Part shown: positions 46,863 to 58,825 of the stretch, piece by piece
How positions within the stretch are numbered: the stretch's first letter is position 1
How the letters are laid out: every line of letters starts with the position of its first letter
NCBI GenBank assembly: GCA_037126765.1
Contig: JBBCBC010000021.1
Location: forward strand, 17,873,434 to 17,937,433
Direction of reading: 5' to 3'
Length of the DNA stretch: 64,000 bases
Origin: Stenogyne calaminthoides
Taxonomy: Eukaryota; Streptophyta; Magnoliopsida; Lamiales; Lamiaceae
Made by a program: the position numbers and the translations under genes
The notes under the pieces: model-generated
The model's input: the letters and a program-made list of their open reading frames with translations, nothing else
Told to the model about the DNA's origin: nothing
Database searches by the model: none

Positions 46863-47669
46863 TGAAGCATGCAAATACTCAATTTGACATTGAGAGAGCA
46901 TTGTGGTGCTTAAAAATAATCGCTCATTTTTAGTAGATCTTTTTTCAATATAATAAGAGCCCAGAAATTGATTATCCTGATTTGTTGCTTGCTCCATAGT
47001 TTCATATAAATTACGTGACTGTGAACCTGATAAAATTTGAACTAGATGACTTAGCGTGTGTTTGAAGCACTACTAGAATACTAAAAAGTTAGGTCACACT
47101 AACTTTTAGAAAAACTTATATGTTGTTGAGTAGAGGTTGAAAACAACCCTTTAGTTGACTAGGTTGAGAGCACTCGACATCAGAGCAATTAAGGAGATGG
47201 CTTAGTGTGATGATCATGCGACGTAAGTCCTACAATTTCAAATTCTTTGTTGATACCAAGTTATGCACATTGGATGAGAAATCTAAAGGCACCTTCATTC
47301 CTGACAAATATATGCATTTTTTTTCTCTTCTGTACTTAGTACATGTAACACCCCTTATTATCTTTTACATTATTCTAACTATTTGGTATTACTGACGTGT
47401 GTGTATATATATATATATATATTTATTTATTTTTTGCACTTTTTTTTTACTATTTTCATAGAATGGTTGTTTCTCCTTTTAACTAGTCTAGGCGTTAGAA
47501 ATTTATCATATCTTTCATACTGCTTGGAAAAGCGAGAAGGAGTAAATAAGTAATCCATTTAGTAAGTATTATCACCGATTATTACATACCAAAAGTCTTA
47601 GAATAAAATAGTAAAGGGTCTTAAGTTGCACAGCGAATAATGGGGAACTAAATATCATAAAGTACTTAG
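46863..47669. other. Intergenic, no gene seen
   Basis: AT-rich DNA with a TA run near 47405-47420. The open frame at 47207-47395 has no domain that I recognise. Confidence 0.45.
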
Positions 47670-49154
47670 TGTTGGTCCCGAAAAACCCGATTTAAAACTC
47701 GTAAAATCTCAATGGGAGGTGACTTTAAAATTTTCGAATGTGTTATGCAGATTTGCTAAAGTATGTATGACAGTTAATATGAAAGCAAAAAGAACACACG
47801 TATTTTTATAGTGGTTCAGACAACTCGTCCTACATCCACTCTTCCCTTCATGGGGCACCAACTTAGCCAACAGATGTTTACCGAGTTCTCACTCAAACGG
47901 GACTTATCACCCTCTAAGGGATCGCCTACCCTCCCTTTCGGGATTGCTTAGATGTTTACCGAGTTCTCACTCAAACGGGACTTATCACCCTCACGGGATC
48001 GCCTACCCTCCCTTTCGGGATTGCTAGATGTTCTGAGGTTTCACACTCACCTACAAACTTAACCGACTTATTTGGGTAAGGTTTGTTTGGTTTTCAACTA
48101 GGTTGAGATTTTCCCTTACATTTGTTTAGCCTCAATGCTAAGGATGAAAAAATCTCTCTAAGCTTAGGATATAACATTTGTGCTTAGATCTAGGGTAGAA
48201 CACTTTTGAATATATGTGTGTATTTCTTGCTCTGTGTTCTATGAATGGAGTTGGTTGAATATTTGGCTTTAATTTCACTTTGCAGATCCTCCATTATCTT
48301 CTTTTGAAGATAGTGCAATGTATTTATAGTGTGGATTTGAATATTACTGTTGGAGAGTAATATTCAAATCCATACTAATAGTCTTCCAACTTTTTTCTTT
48401 GTCTATATCAAGACCGTTGTTTGCGGCTTTATGTCACATTCATATATGTGTTGTTGTCTTCTTATTGTCAATTTGCTTTTGTGTGTCTAATGGATCGTCG
48501 GCTATTCAGATCTGGGTATGCATATTTTACAGTCTGCTGAAATTTGATCTCAAGATTTCGTGCAGTGCAGTACGCATCGATTCGGCAAAGATCTTAGATC
48601 GATTAAACGGTAATCTTCGCATCATTTCGGCATCATTCTTTGCATCAATTCAATGATATCAAGATCTTTGCATCGATTCAACATCGATCTTGCATCAATC
48701 TTGAATCGGTTCAAAGATATCGATCTTTTCGATTCAACATCTTCGATCTTTGCATCGATTCGAAAGATCGATCTTTGTCGATTCGGATCGATTCCGATCT
48801 CTTGCATCGATTCGACATCGATCTTTGCATCGATTCAACATCAAGATCTTGAATCGATTCAAAGATATCGATCTTTAGATCGGTTCAACATCAAGATCTT
48901 GCATCGATTCGATGCTCGATCTTGAATCGATTCGGATATCAGTTAAATCGCCTACATGAATCGAAATCGCACATGCCAGATTCGAAACTGATATCTTCTT
49001 CTTCTGATTTCTGATTTCTTCTTCTTCTGATTTCTGATTTCTTCTTCTTAACTTGTTCTCTCGTTCCCCCTCAACTTGTTATCTGTAGATTAATTTAAAT
49101 AACACAAGTTGATAATGTTTTGGCATAATTTATCAAAACTAAAATATCCCAACA
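47670..49154 (-). repeat. LTR A of a reduced Sirevirus-like copia element
   Basis: On the + strand it runs TGTTGGTCCCG to CCCAACA, 1485 bp. The adjoining PPT at 49155 and PBS at 49394-49407 show that the element lies on the - strand, so this is its 3' LTR. Inside, a unit of about 80 bp (agatgtttaccgagttctc to ttcgggattgct) is tandemly duplicated at 47871 and 47951. At 48580-48960 is a degenerate tandem repeat of roughly 20-25 bp built on gatcttgcatcgattcaa. Confidence 0.8.
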
Positions 49155-49407
49155 ATTTCCCCATTTTTGATAATGATGCCAAAACTAACTAACAATAAAA
49201 AATACACGAGAAAAACAATGTTAGTTAAACAAGTGAAATGATGAAGAACATTTTATTTCATTTTAAAAAAAAAGAGAAGATGATTGTCAACCTCCATGAA
49301 TTTTAAAATTTATGCATTTTAAACTAAATGGGTTTTAACAAAAAAGATCAGTTCAGGTGTTCACATTAAAATCTAGTGAACTTTTGAACTCCTGCTTTGA
49401 TACCACT
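49155..49407 (-). mobile_element. Remnant internal region (about 250 bp) between LTRs A and B
   Basis: The - strand polypurine tract (ATCAAAAATGGGGAAAT, 49155-49171) lies at one end and the primer site (AGTGGTATCAAAGC, 49394-49407), matching initiator tRNA-Met, at the other. Nothing between them codes for protein. This is therefore an LTR element reduced to the sequences needed in cis. Confidence 0.75.
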
Positions 49408-50250
49408 TGTTGGTCCCGAAAAACCCGATTTAAAACTCGTAAAATCTCAATGGGAGGTGACTTTAAAATTTTCGAATGTGTTATGCAGATTTGCTAAAGT
49501 ATGTATGACAGTTAATATGAAAGCAAATAAGAACACACGTATTTTTATAGTGGTTCGGACAACTCGTCCTACATCCACTCTTCCCTTCATGGGGCACCAA
49601 CTTAACCAACAGATGTTTTCCGAGTTCTCACTCAAACGGGACTTATCACCCTCTAAGGGATCGCCTACCCTCCCTTTCGGGATTGCTTAGATGTTTACCG
49701 AGTTCTCACTCAAATGGGACTTATCACCCTCACGGGATCGCCTACCCTCCCTTTCGGGATTGCTAGATGTTTACCGAGTTCACACTCACCTACAAACTTA
49801 ACCGACTGATTTGGGTAAGGTTTGTTTGGTTTCCAACTAGGTTGAGATTTTCCCTTACATTTGTTTAGCCTCAATCTTTGGATGGGAAAATCTCTCTAAG
49901 CTAGGATATAGCATTTGTGCTTAGATCTAGGGTAGAACACTTTTATGCAGTCCGTGCAGTCCGACGGATTCGGCATATTAATCTTCTGCATCGATTCGGC
50001 ATTAATCTTGCATCGATTCAGCATCTCGATCTTGCATCGGCCCGGCTTATATCGATCTTTACGTCGGTCAAAGATCGATCTTTATCGGGATTAAAGATCG
50101 ATCTTGAATCGATTCAAAGATATCGATCTTTCATCGATTAAACATCGATCTTCTTGTCGATTCAAAGATCGATCTTGCATCGGTTCAACATCAATCTCAA
50201 TTAGTTCAAAGATATCAAGATCTTTCATCGATTCAAGATCGATATTTAAC
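49408..50250 (-). repeat. LTR B, truncated and with an internal deletion
   Basis: Closely matches LTR A from its TGTTGGTCCCG end through the duplicated 80-bp unit (49611 and 49690) to agaacactttta (49945). It then skips the region equivalent to 48209-48555 and resumes in the cgatctt-rich repeats until about 50250, where the LTR of the next element starts. Confidence 0.75.
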
Positions 50251-50253
50251 ATA

Positions 50254-51793
50254 GGTCCCGACGGGTTTAGTGAGGGCGTAAGTCTAGAGGGGAGGGGTGA
50301 ATAGACTTCAAAACTTTTTGTCTTGGTCAGTGTGAGGGCGCTTATTCGATCGAGAGCGAGTGAATCGGTTTAGGGTCGATAACCAACTTCTTGATCTTTG
50401 AAAGCGGTCGATTCGGTAACTTCAGTTTAAGCGATGTGTCGGAAGCTTAAGTTTTACCCATGTGAAAAACCGGTTTTTTGATAAATCGATTCCAAAGTTA
50501 ATATTTTAATCGGTTGGTGAAGTGTCAAGTTTGATCGGATCGAAGCTTGGTGCTAATCGATCTCAACTTGGAATATGTATGCGTTTTAAAGGTTGTGTGC
50601 GATTGTAAAGCGTTAATCAAAGCGGTAAAGGGACACAAGATTTATAGTGGTTCGGACAAACCCATCCCTACGTCCCACTCTTCCCTATCACAAGGGGCAC
50701 CTACTTAACCAACTGGACTTAGTTTTATGTGTTAGTCCAACACAAGATTACCCGACTAGATGTTTAAAGAGTTCACACTCAACCGATCCCGAGATCGAGA
50801 ACTAGAAACCCTAGTGCGAAATCTTGCTAAACAACTTAACCTAACTTGGGGGTTTTGGTAAGATTGTTTGGTTCCAACTATGAAATCTTTTCTTTAGCGT
50901 ATAAGCGACTAAACGGTAGATGAAAAGATTTCTATGCTAAGAACTTATGGGATGAACACTTAATAAAATAATCTTCTTGATCGTGTTCTTGTCGGAAATC
51001 TGAAATTAGCTTGAGCTTCTTGATTGTTCGGTGTTTAGTTTTCTCACTCTAAAGTGTAATCCCATATATATAGACCTTGAAATCAAAAAGCCGTTGGAGA
51101 GCAATTTGAATTTGGTATATTTAGTAACTTCTTGCTTGCTTGATGTGGCGAGCCGAGGAGCGGCATGGCGGCGTGAATTTGTACTTTGTAGCCGTTCTGA
51201 GAGAGGTAGCATCAAATCCATAAATCTTGGCTCCGATCATCGTGTCTTGTTCTTATTGGATAGCGGACTCACTTTTTAGGTGTTGTTCTTCCAACTAAGC
51301 TTGACATTCTTCTTGTTCGGATCATAGGCGTATGATCGGGTGAAACATCGATTTCACTTCACGGTGGTGACGGATCGATCTGGTAGTCGATCTACTGATG
51401 GAGTCTTCTGGTCTTTGGTTGACTTAAGCTTCAACTAGCGGACTCGGTGATGTAGGTCTTACATGCGATCTTACGGAAGTCATCCGATCTTCAAGTATTA
51501 CGAGTTTGAGCTTCATGACTTGGTTGAGATATCGACTAGATCGGATCGATCGATCTTCTGTTCTTCTCTAGCATTCTCGGCTGTCGGATGTCACCGTTCT
51601 TTGAGTCTTGGATCGACCTATACATATTGAGTTTCCCCAATATGTGACCTATCTATTACATCGGTTGTTCTATCAAGAATTATCAACTGGTCTCCTATAG
51701 CGGTAATATAAACATCGATCGACTAACGTGTCCGACATTGGTCCTATTACATGTGTTTTTGGAACTTTCATCAAAACTATAAATTTCCCAACA
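50254..51793 (-). repeat. 3' LTR (C) of the Sirevirus-like element
   Basis: Starts ggtcccgacgggtttagtg on the + strand (the very tip is lost at the junction with LTR B) and ends atttcccaaca. The first 700 bp match the right-hand LTR at 63327-64000, with many small insertions and deletions. Followed at 51794 by the tract atttccctttttgat, the polypurine tract on the - strand. Confidence 0.82.
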
Positions 51794-51806
51794 ATTTCCC
51801 TTTTTG

Positions 51807-54800
51807 ATGAAACCAAAACACTTTTGAGAAACCAAAACAGTTGATAAAAATAGAACAGTTAAGAGCATATAATCAGAAGACAATGAGACTTTGTCTTAGG
51901 ATCAGAAAATAAACTTTTCTCATTAAAAATGTTGATTACATGTTACATCAGAAAAGTTTGAAAATAATAACAGCTGATCCTGAGTAGTCTTCTGATTCTT
52001 CACTCTTTAGGCTTGTGTCCTTCTGGCATCTCTCTTTGATCTTGAGGTGCGTTGAAAATCGATAAAGTTTCCATTTGACATCATCGGTTCTTTGAGGATC
52101 GATTATGTCGTTCTGCGCAGGATGTCAAAATAGAATCTTTGAAATGCCAGTCGGTCAAATGAGCCATCTGCCTTCTTCGAGTACTCCAACAGATCATACT
52201 CTTGGCGAGTTATTTTTGCATTGATAAGCTTGGCCTCATTTTCCAGATACTTCAGAAAATCCGGGTATTTATTTTGTAACCAGTTGAGGAATTCTTCATC
52301 AGGAGATTCTTCTTGTGGGACAAGATTAAGAACAAAAGGCATCCGAAGCCATTCACTCTGATCTTATTCCATTCCTCAAATTTCTTAGCATCTTGCTTGG
52401 CAGTTTTTGGGATGATCTCATCAACTCTTCTTTGGCGGCTTAGGTTACAATGCGGATTTTCCGGCCTTCCTTTCTTCACTCTCGTCTGAATTTCTTGTTG
52501 ATTTTACGCCCTCTGCCATTTTTACGCCCTTATTTCTTCTTGGCTTTTTCGGGCTTCTTCTGCTATCTGCTCTTTGGACATCTTTTTAGCCAGTATCTTA
52601 TCTGTCTGTATCTGGCTGGCTGTTCTTCTTGTAACTCTCTCGGTCAGGAGTTTGTGATGTCCTGCACTTTTGTGTCGATTGGTTTCTCATTCATCCTTCC
52701 CCTTTTTGGTTTGATAAAAAAAGTAGTGAGGTGGGAGGTCGAGAACCAAAGATTATTTACGATCGCCTTGTTGAGATCTCCTGCAATGAATCGCTGAAGT
52801 TTGAGTAGTTAGCTCTTGAATCTTGATATCGATTCGATCTTGGCCATTCCATGGCGATGAAAGTGTTTTAATCGGTTTATCAAGTTTCTCTTACATCGAT
52901 TCTAGCTTGTCGGTGAGCATCGAAAAAAAAACTTGTTGTTGTTCCACACGAGTCGATTTGGCATCAACGGTCTTTTTATCGATTCGGTTGGGCCTTGATG
53001 GGACACACCTGATTTGGGAGAACCCGATCTTTGATTGCCCCAATTTGGGAAATAGCCATTTCCCTTGATCTTTTATTTCCTTGATGGCAATCTGCCTTTG
53101 ATCGATTATCGATCCCTCAACTTCTTCTTTTTTCGGGAGATCTTTGAGACAAGATTTGATCTCCCGAAGTTGATCGATAGTGGCGTGTGATGTTGGAATG
53201 TTAGGTGTCACTTGATCCGATTCGATTGTTTGTGCCTCCAAAGGTTGGTCATGAATGCGGCACCGACTCCACTATCATCGGCTCCTCAGTATCCTTCATG
53301 ATGGCATCTGCTTGGGGAGCCTTGTCGGCGACCTCGGTCCGTCTGTTACGGCAACCCTAGCTTCACATGGATCGAGCTTTGTGATTTGGCGATTATCGGC
53401 TCGGTGGTGATCCCACTCTAGCAGATTTCCTCATGTCGAAATCGAAGTCTGCAAACTCATCCGCACCGCCCATCTGTTCAATAATTATTATAAAGTTTGA
53501 GAAGCTTTTTAATCGAAGATCTCTCCGGTGAGGATCTCCATGACTTCTTCTCTTATAGCGTTGAGGCGACCGATTCTTGGATCAACTCATCAATTTCTCT
53601 TTAGATTAAATTACGATCAATTTCCGATTATGATCTTTGTTGATCTGGACTCGGGGAATTGTCATCGGTCGGTTTGATGAGATGTGGAAGGTTAAGTTGT
53701 GCTTGAGTAAGCGGAAGTTGGTTTGTCGGTCCGACTGCGAGAGGTTTCTGGCGTTGGAAGCGAGTGCTATACAGTTCCACATCGGAGTAAAAATTACAGT
53801 TCATGACGTCTGATTTAGAGGTTAAGCGGGAGGAAGAATAGGAGAGACATGCTCGGCGGCCGTTAATCACGAGTGGTGAATCGGTATGGCTTGAGGAGAA
53901 GGAGATCGTTAAATCTCGAGCTTCTTCCTCGAGAATGATCTGGCGAGCTCTCGGCAGGCTTTGCTTGTCGATGCTTCACACGATTTTTGTGGTGCAACAG
54001 ATCGCTACAGGCGCTCCTTCTTCATCGACTCATCTTCTAGCATCGAGTCATGGGGGCTTGCTTAGCCTTCTTGGCCTCTTCTCCACAGGCCTTCACGGTT
54101 TTCTTTTCTTCTTCTTGGGGGCATCTAGTGGACCTTCTGGGGGTCCTTCACCAGCTTGGGCTGATTCGCCCGCCTCTGGTGTAGATGAAGTTGTTTTCTT
54201 GCCTTTTCCCTTCTTTGACTTTGGGGGGGTTGGCGCGTATCATCGTCTGGTGGCCCAAAGATGGTAGAAGTGGGCGAGAAAGGCCCTTATAGGACTTGAT
54301 CCATTCTGTTCCCCATTTGGCCTTTGGCATTTTATCTGTGGATAAGCGCAACCTTGTTGAGATTCTTGATCTTCTTCTTGATATATACTGCCTCCACTCA
54401 TCAACTCCAAATTTCTCATGTTCTTGGAGTAGAATGGCCTTCATAAACCCATGCCAATTGATGTTCTTGGCTTCATCAATTATTGCGACCATCTTTGTCT
54501 GCAGTTTGTGGGATGTAATAGCATCTCGGGTTGAATCTGATACCCATAATTGTTTTTGACAATATGTCAAACAACAATCGGTATTTCCTCTTGAGCATTG
54601 GCACGACAAAACACGAAGTATGATGTTTGTCGGCCTCTCTAGAAAAACTCTTTTTCTCGATCATCTCATCTTCGTTCTCCCCTGTAAATGAAAGCGGCGA
54701 GATCCGTCCTTTTGGGTAAAATTTGAGCAGGGCGTGTTATATCCGCATTTGTCGGTCGATTTCTTCTCCGTTATTTGCCGAAAGTAGTTCTTCTCCTGGA

Positions 54801-57303
54801 GCATCTGTATCCACTCTTAAATTCCTTAGGAATTCTAGTGCTTCATCTTTGCATCCTTTGGATTGCGTTGAAAGCGGTATAAAATTTCTCAAGGCACGCT
54901 TTTAAGAATTTGCTCGACCTCCATGGATTCCGGATCTGAGTGATATTGAACCTGCATTTAACTTATCATCCACAATCTTTGTTGCCAGTTCCGCATAGTT
55001 GCACATTATTTTACCCATACCGTGAGTGATCATCTACAGATAAGATAGATTCGGTTAAAAGGTTGTGCATTAGTACAAGGAATATCACACAAGCGGAACC
55101 TAAGAAACAATAAAGCATAACACAGGATAGAAACATTTAAGATCAATGGATTTAAAAAAGATGCATCAAATAAACATAAATTACCAGATTCTGCTTTTCG
55201 GAAAGATGATTTTGAAACTTAGGAAAAAACACTTTGAATCTGAGAGAAGTAATCTGGAGTTTTCAGAGAATAAATCGCAAGTTTGTGAAATGGAAAACTC
55301 TGGTATGGTTTTTGATGAACTTTATAAAGACGAGGAGGGAAAGAGAAGACACGATTTGGAAGATCAACCGTTTGAAAAGATTAAACGCTCCAGATTAAGC
55401 GGTTTTGATCGTAGGGTCAGGAAAAGCACGTACGAAAACCTTTTGGATTTAAAAGCACGTTTAATAGTAGTTAATACATGTTCCCCACGTCCGCATTAAA
55501 TGATTTGCAGGGAATACGTCACAAGGATAATGGGTACAGTAAGGCAAATAATATCAGATAAGATCCGATAAATAAGCAAAGAACAAGAGAAAAGAAAAGC
55601 GTATCTGGTTGACTGATATTGTAATCAGTCAATACCACTTGTCCATGTTGATTTCACTTGTTGATCTTAGTATTCTGCCTAAGCCTTAAAATTTCCCAAC
55701 TGATCCTTTTAACTGATCTTCTTCACTTGCATCTGATTTGTTGAGGTTTCAAGCTCAACTGATCTTTCCTTGAATATGTCTGATTTCCCTTCTGATCCTC
55801 CTTGATCAGTTGAAGTTCCCCCTTCAACTGATATTTACTTTTTCCATAGGCGATGTATCCGATTTGTTGGAGTTTTTAAGCTCGGTGATCTTCCTCATCC
55901 GATCGAACCAGATGTATCGATTTTGGTTGACCTAATCTGATTCTTCTCAAGTCAATCCAATTCTTGGAATAAGTGTTACCGCCAAAACTTAGTCTAGAAT
56001 AGTAGTCTTTATTCCCTAAGTTGGCGCGATTTGACATGCGTAATTATCGTCTGAATCTTTCGATATGTCAATCCGCCGTAAATTTATCCAATTATCGATC
56101 GCGTGATTCCTACATTTGTCCTTTTGGTCTGCGATTTCTCTAAAAGGTTTTGAGAACTTCGTATTTGCATTTGCACCCTTGCTTGGCCTCTATAAATTGG
56201 ACCAATTGTTTTACACAACATAACCCATTCACCATACTTATCTTCTTTGTAGAATCATGTATCCTGGTGAACCCTTATTTTCGGTTAAACTTCCGGCAAA
56301 TACCTTTACCCCTTTTTCAATGATTTCAGCTTCTCAAATCAACCCTTTGCGTCCCCTTATCACTGTTTTCGTCGTCATCAAAGATTTCACATACGATTGT
56401 TGCAAAGCTTCTCTACCACCATGGCGGTGGGCCTGCTGTTGCAACTGAGAAGACACTTCTCCTAACCGTATGCATCTTGTGTGTCTATCGTTATGACGTA
56501 ACTACCATCAACAGACTTAGTCTGAAAATGAACGTGAGTTTGATATGCGATCTTGATCAGTCAACAACTGATCTTCGTATATCAACTCACCATTTAACAG
56601 CTGGAGAGCCCACTGACTCTTTCTTAGGGCTCCTGTCTTAAAAATCCTATCAAGGCCGTTGTCGCTCCTTTGGTTTTTTAGAGCTTGATTTGGCTTTAGG
56701 ATTTCTTTAAAGCCTCTCTCACCCTTGTTAAGTGGGGGAAAATGAGAGCATCAGATTTAAAATCTCTCTCTCCCTGCTCTACTTGGGTTAGGATGAGGGT
56801 TTAGGGTTATAGGTTTAGGGTTTTTGGTTATGACTTATGTACTGACCTCCGGGTCCTTTGTACTTGTATCTTGTAATGTAATCTGACCTTCGGGTCTTTA
56901 TCAATGAAAAGTTCTATTATTCCATTGTTGTGTAAAATTCTCAGATCCTTATGCGATTTTAAGCTTTAATCTTGTGAATACCACTTGTGAATCTTGCTTG
57001 TTGAATATCAGCTTAATCGACTTACAAAGATGTAAAATAACCCAACTGATTTAATCAGATATTCCTTTTAAATTGAGCGTTTCCTTTAATCTGATAAACC
57101 TTAAATCTGATCAGTTCCTTTAACCTGATAATCTTGTAAATCTGATCGATTTCTCACATCAGTTCCTTGACTGATCTTTTGATCAGTTGAGATACCAAAC
57201 TCAACTGATTTCTTTCAACTTTAGTCGATCTCTTAACCACCGGTTACGAGATCATTCCATCAAACATTTTAGGTGCATTTTCTCCAAGATCCGAAGCTCT
57301 AGC
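51807..57303 (-). other. Post-pol region of the Sirevirus-like element (env-like position)
   Basis: 5.5 kb between RNase H and the 3' LTR with only short - strand frames, for example around 54609-54148 (AIIDEAKNINWHGFMKAILL) and 52342-52103 (EFLNWLQNKYPDFLKYLENEAKL). These resemble hydrophilic parts of the extra ORF that many Sireviruses carry after pol, but I cannot show a signal peptide or membrane span, so calling it env-like rests on position. 55.6-57.2 kb keeps many intact ctgatc/gatcag phrases and two near-repeats describing them. Confidence 0.45.
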
Positions 57304-58825
57304 TCATTGCATAATTCTCTCTGAATCGATCTCATTTAGTGGCTTGGTTAGAATATCGAACTTTCTTCGTATATCAGTATGAATCTTTTCCATTATGATA
57401 TTCTTCTTTTCAACATGATCTCTTATAAAATGGTGTCTGACATCCACATGCTTGCATCTTGTATGTAGAACGGGATTCTGAGTGATTGCAATAGCACTAT
57501 TACTGTCACAGAAAATAGGTACATTGTTAGCTTCAATGTTATAATCCTCACCGTTTCTTAAGCCAGCGAGCGATTGGGAACAACGACTTCTGCAGACCAT
57601 ATATTACGCTTTCAAAGTAGTAGATGTCGCTTATCGATGTACCGCTTCTTTGAAAACCACGAGATCAGTTTACTTCCTAAGAACTGACAAGTTCCTGAGG
57701 TGGATTTTCTCGTCAATCTTGCAACCTCCATAATCGAATCAAGAATACCCACTAAGCTCTAGATATCATCTGATGGGTAAAATAAACCAAGATTTACCGT
57801 CCCCTTCAGATACTTAAGAATCCGCTTAGCTGCTTCTAGGTGGCTTATCATTGGATTTGCCTGAAATCTGGCACATACACCTACTGCGAAGGTTATATCT
57901 GGTCTGCTGGCAGTCAGGTATAGTAGAGATCCAATGAGAGCCCTATATTCCTTCTGATTTGTTTTCTGACCATCCTCATCTGGATCCATCTTGAATCCAG
58001 TCATCATAGGAATTTTGGCTTCCTTACAATTTTGAACTCCAAACTTAGCCAATAAATTCCTAGTGTACTTTGCTTGGCAGATGAATATCCCTTCTGTACT
58101 TTGCTTTACTTGAAGACCCAGAAAGTAATTCATCGACCCATCATGGACATCTCGAATTTCCCTTGCATCAGTTTCTTTGAATCTTTCACATAGACTTTTG
58201 TTGGGAGATCCGAAGATGATGTCGTCCACGTAAATCTGAACCATCGAATATCTTCTCCATCTTCTATTCTGAATAAGGTTACATCCCATTTGTTCCTTTA
58301 GTGAACCCACTTGCCGATCAAGAACCGAGAGAGTGTATCATACCAAGCTCGAGGAGCTTGTTTGAACCATAAAGAGCTTTTCTTAAACGGTACACTTGGT
58401 TGTTCTTTTTCAAAGCACGGAGGTTGTTAGACATAAACTTCCTCTGCTAGTACCCGTTTAAAAATGCACTCTTTCGTCCATCGATACCGCATGAACCCTC
58501 TGTGGGAAGCATATGCGAAAACAGCCGAATGGCTTCTAAGCGGCGGCGGTGCAAAGGTCTCATCATAATCAATTCCTTCGATTGTGAATACCCCTTAGCA
58601 ACAAGTCTTGCCTTATTTACGGTGATGACGTTTTTCTCATCTCTCTTGTTCTTGAATACCCACCGTGTCAATAACGTCTTGATGACTTGATGCATCTACC
58701 GGTTCCCAAACTTGATTTACTCCGAACTTGTTCCACTCTTCCTGCATGGCTAGAATCCGACTTGCGTCTTGTAGAGCTTCCTCTATTGTTGTTGGTTCCT
58801 TCATGACGAGATAACAACAATACAT
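57304..58825 (-). pseudogene. Copia reverse transcriptase and RNase H, broken
   Basis: From 58825 down: a linker with EALQDASRILAMQEEWNKFG and a broken RT start. Then 58310-57759 gives YVDDIIFGSPNKSLCERF, the catalytic YVDD box, and YFLGLQVKQSTEGIFICQAK, RALIGSLLYLTASRPDITFAVG and AAKRILKYLKGTVNLGL. From 57600 to 57304 come RNase H and the tail, with FCDSNSAIAITQNPVLHTR, KHVDVRHHFIRDHVEKKN and a TKPLNEIDSERIM ending. Frame changes separate the pieces, including the start of RNase H. Confidence 0.88.

Noticed and set aside
48580..48960. Regular repeats that could suggest a CRISPR-like array
   Set aside because: Units are degenerate, not separated by unique spacers, and lie inside a retrotransposon LTR in a plant genome.
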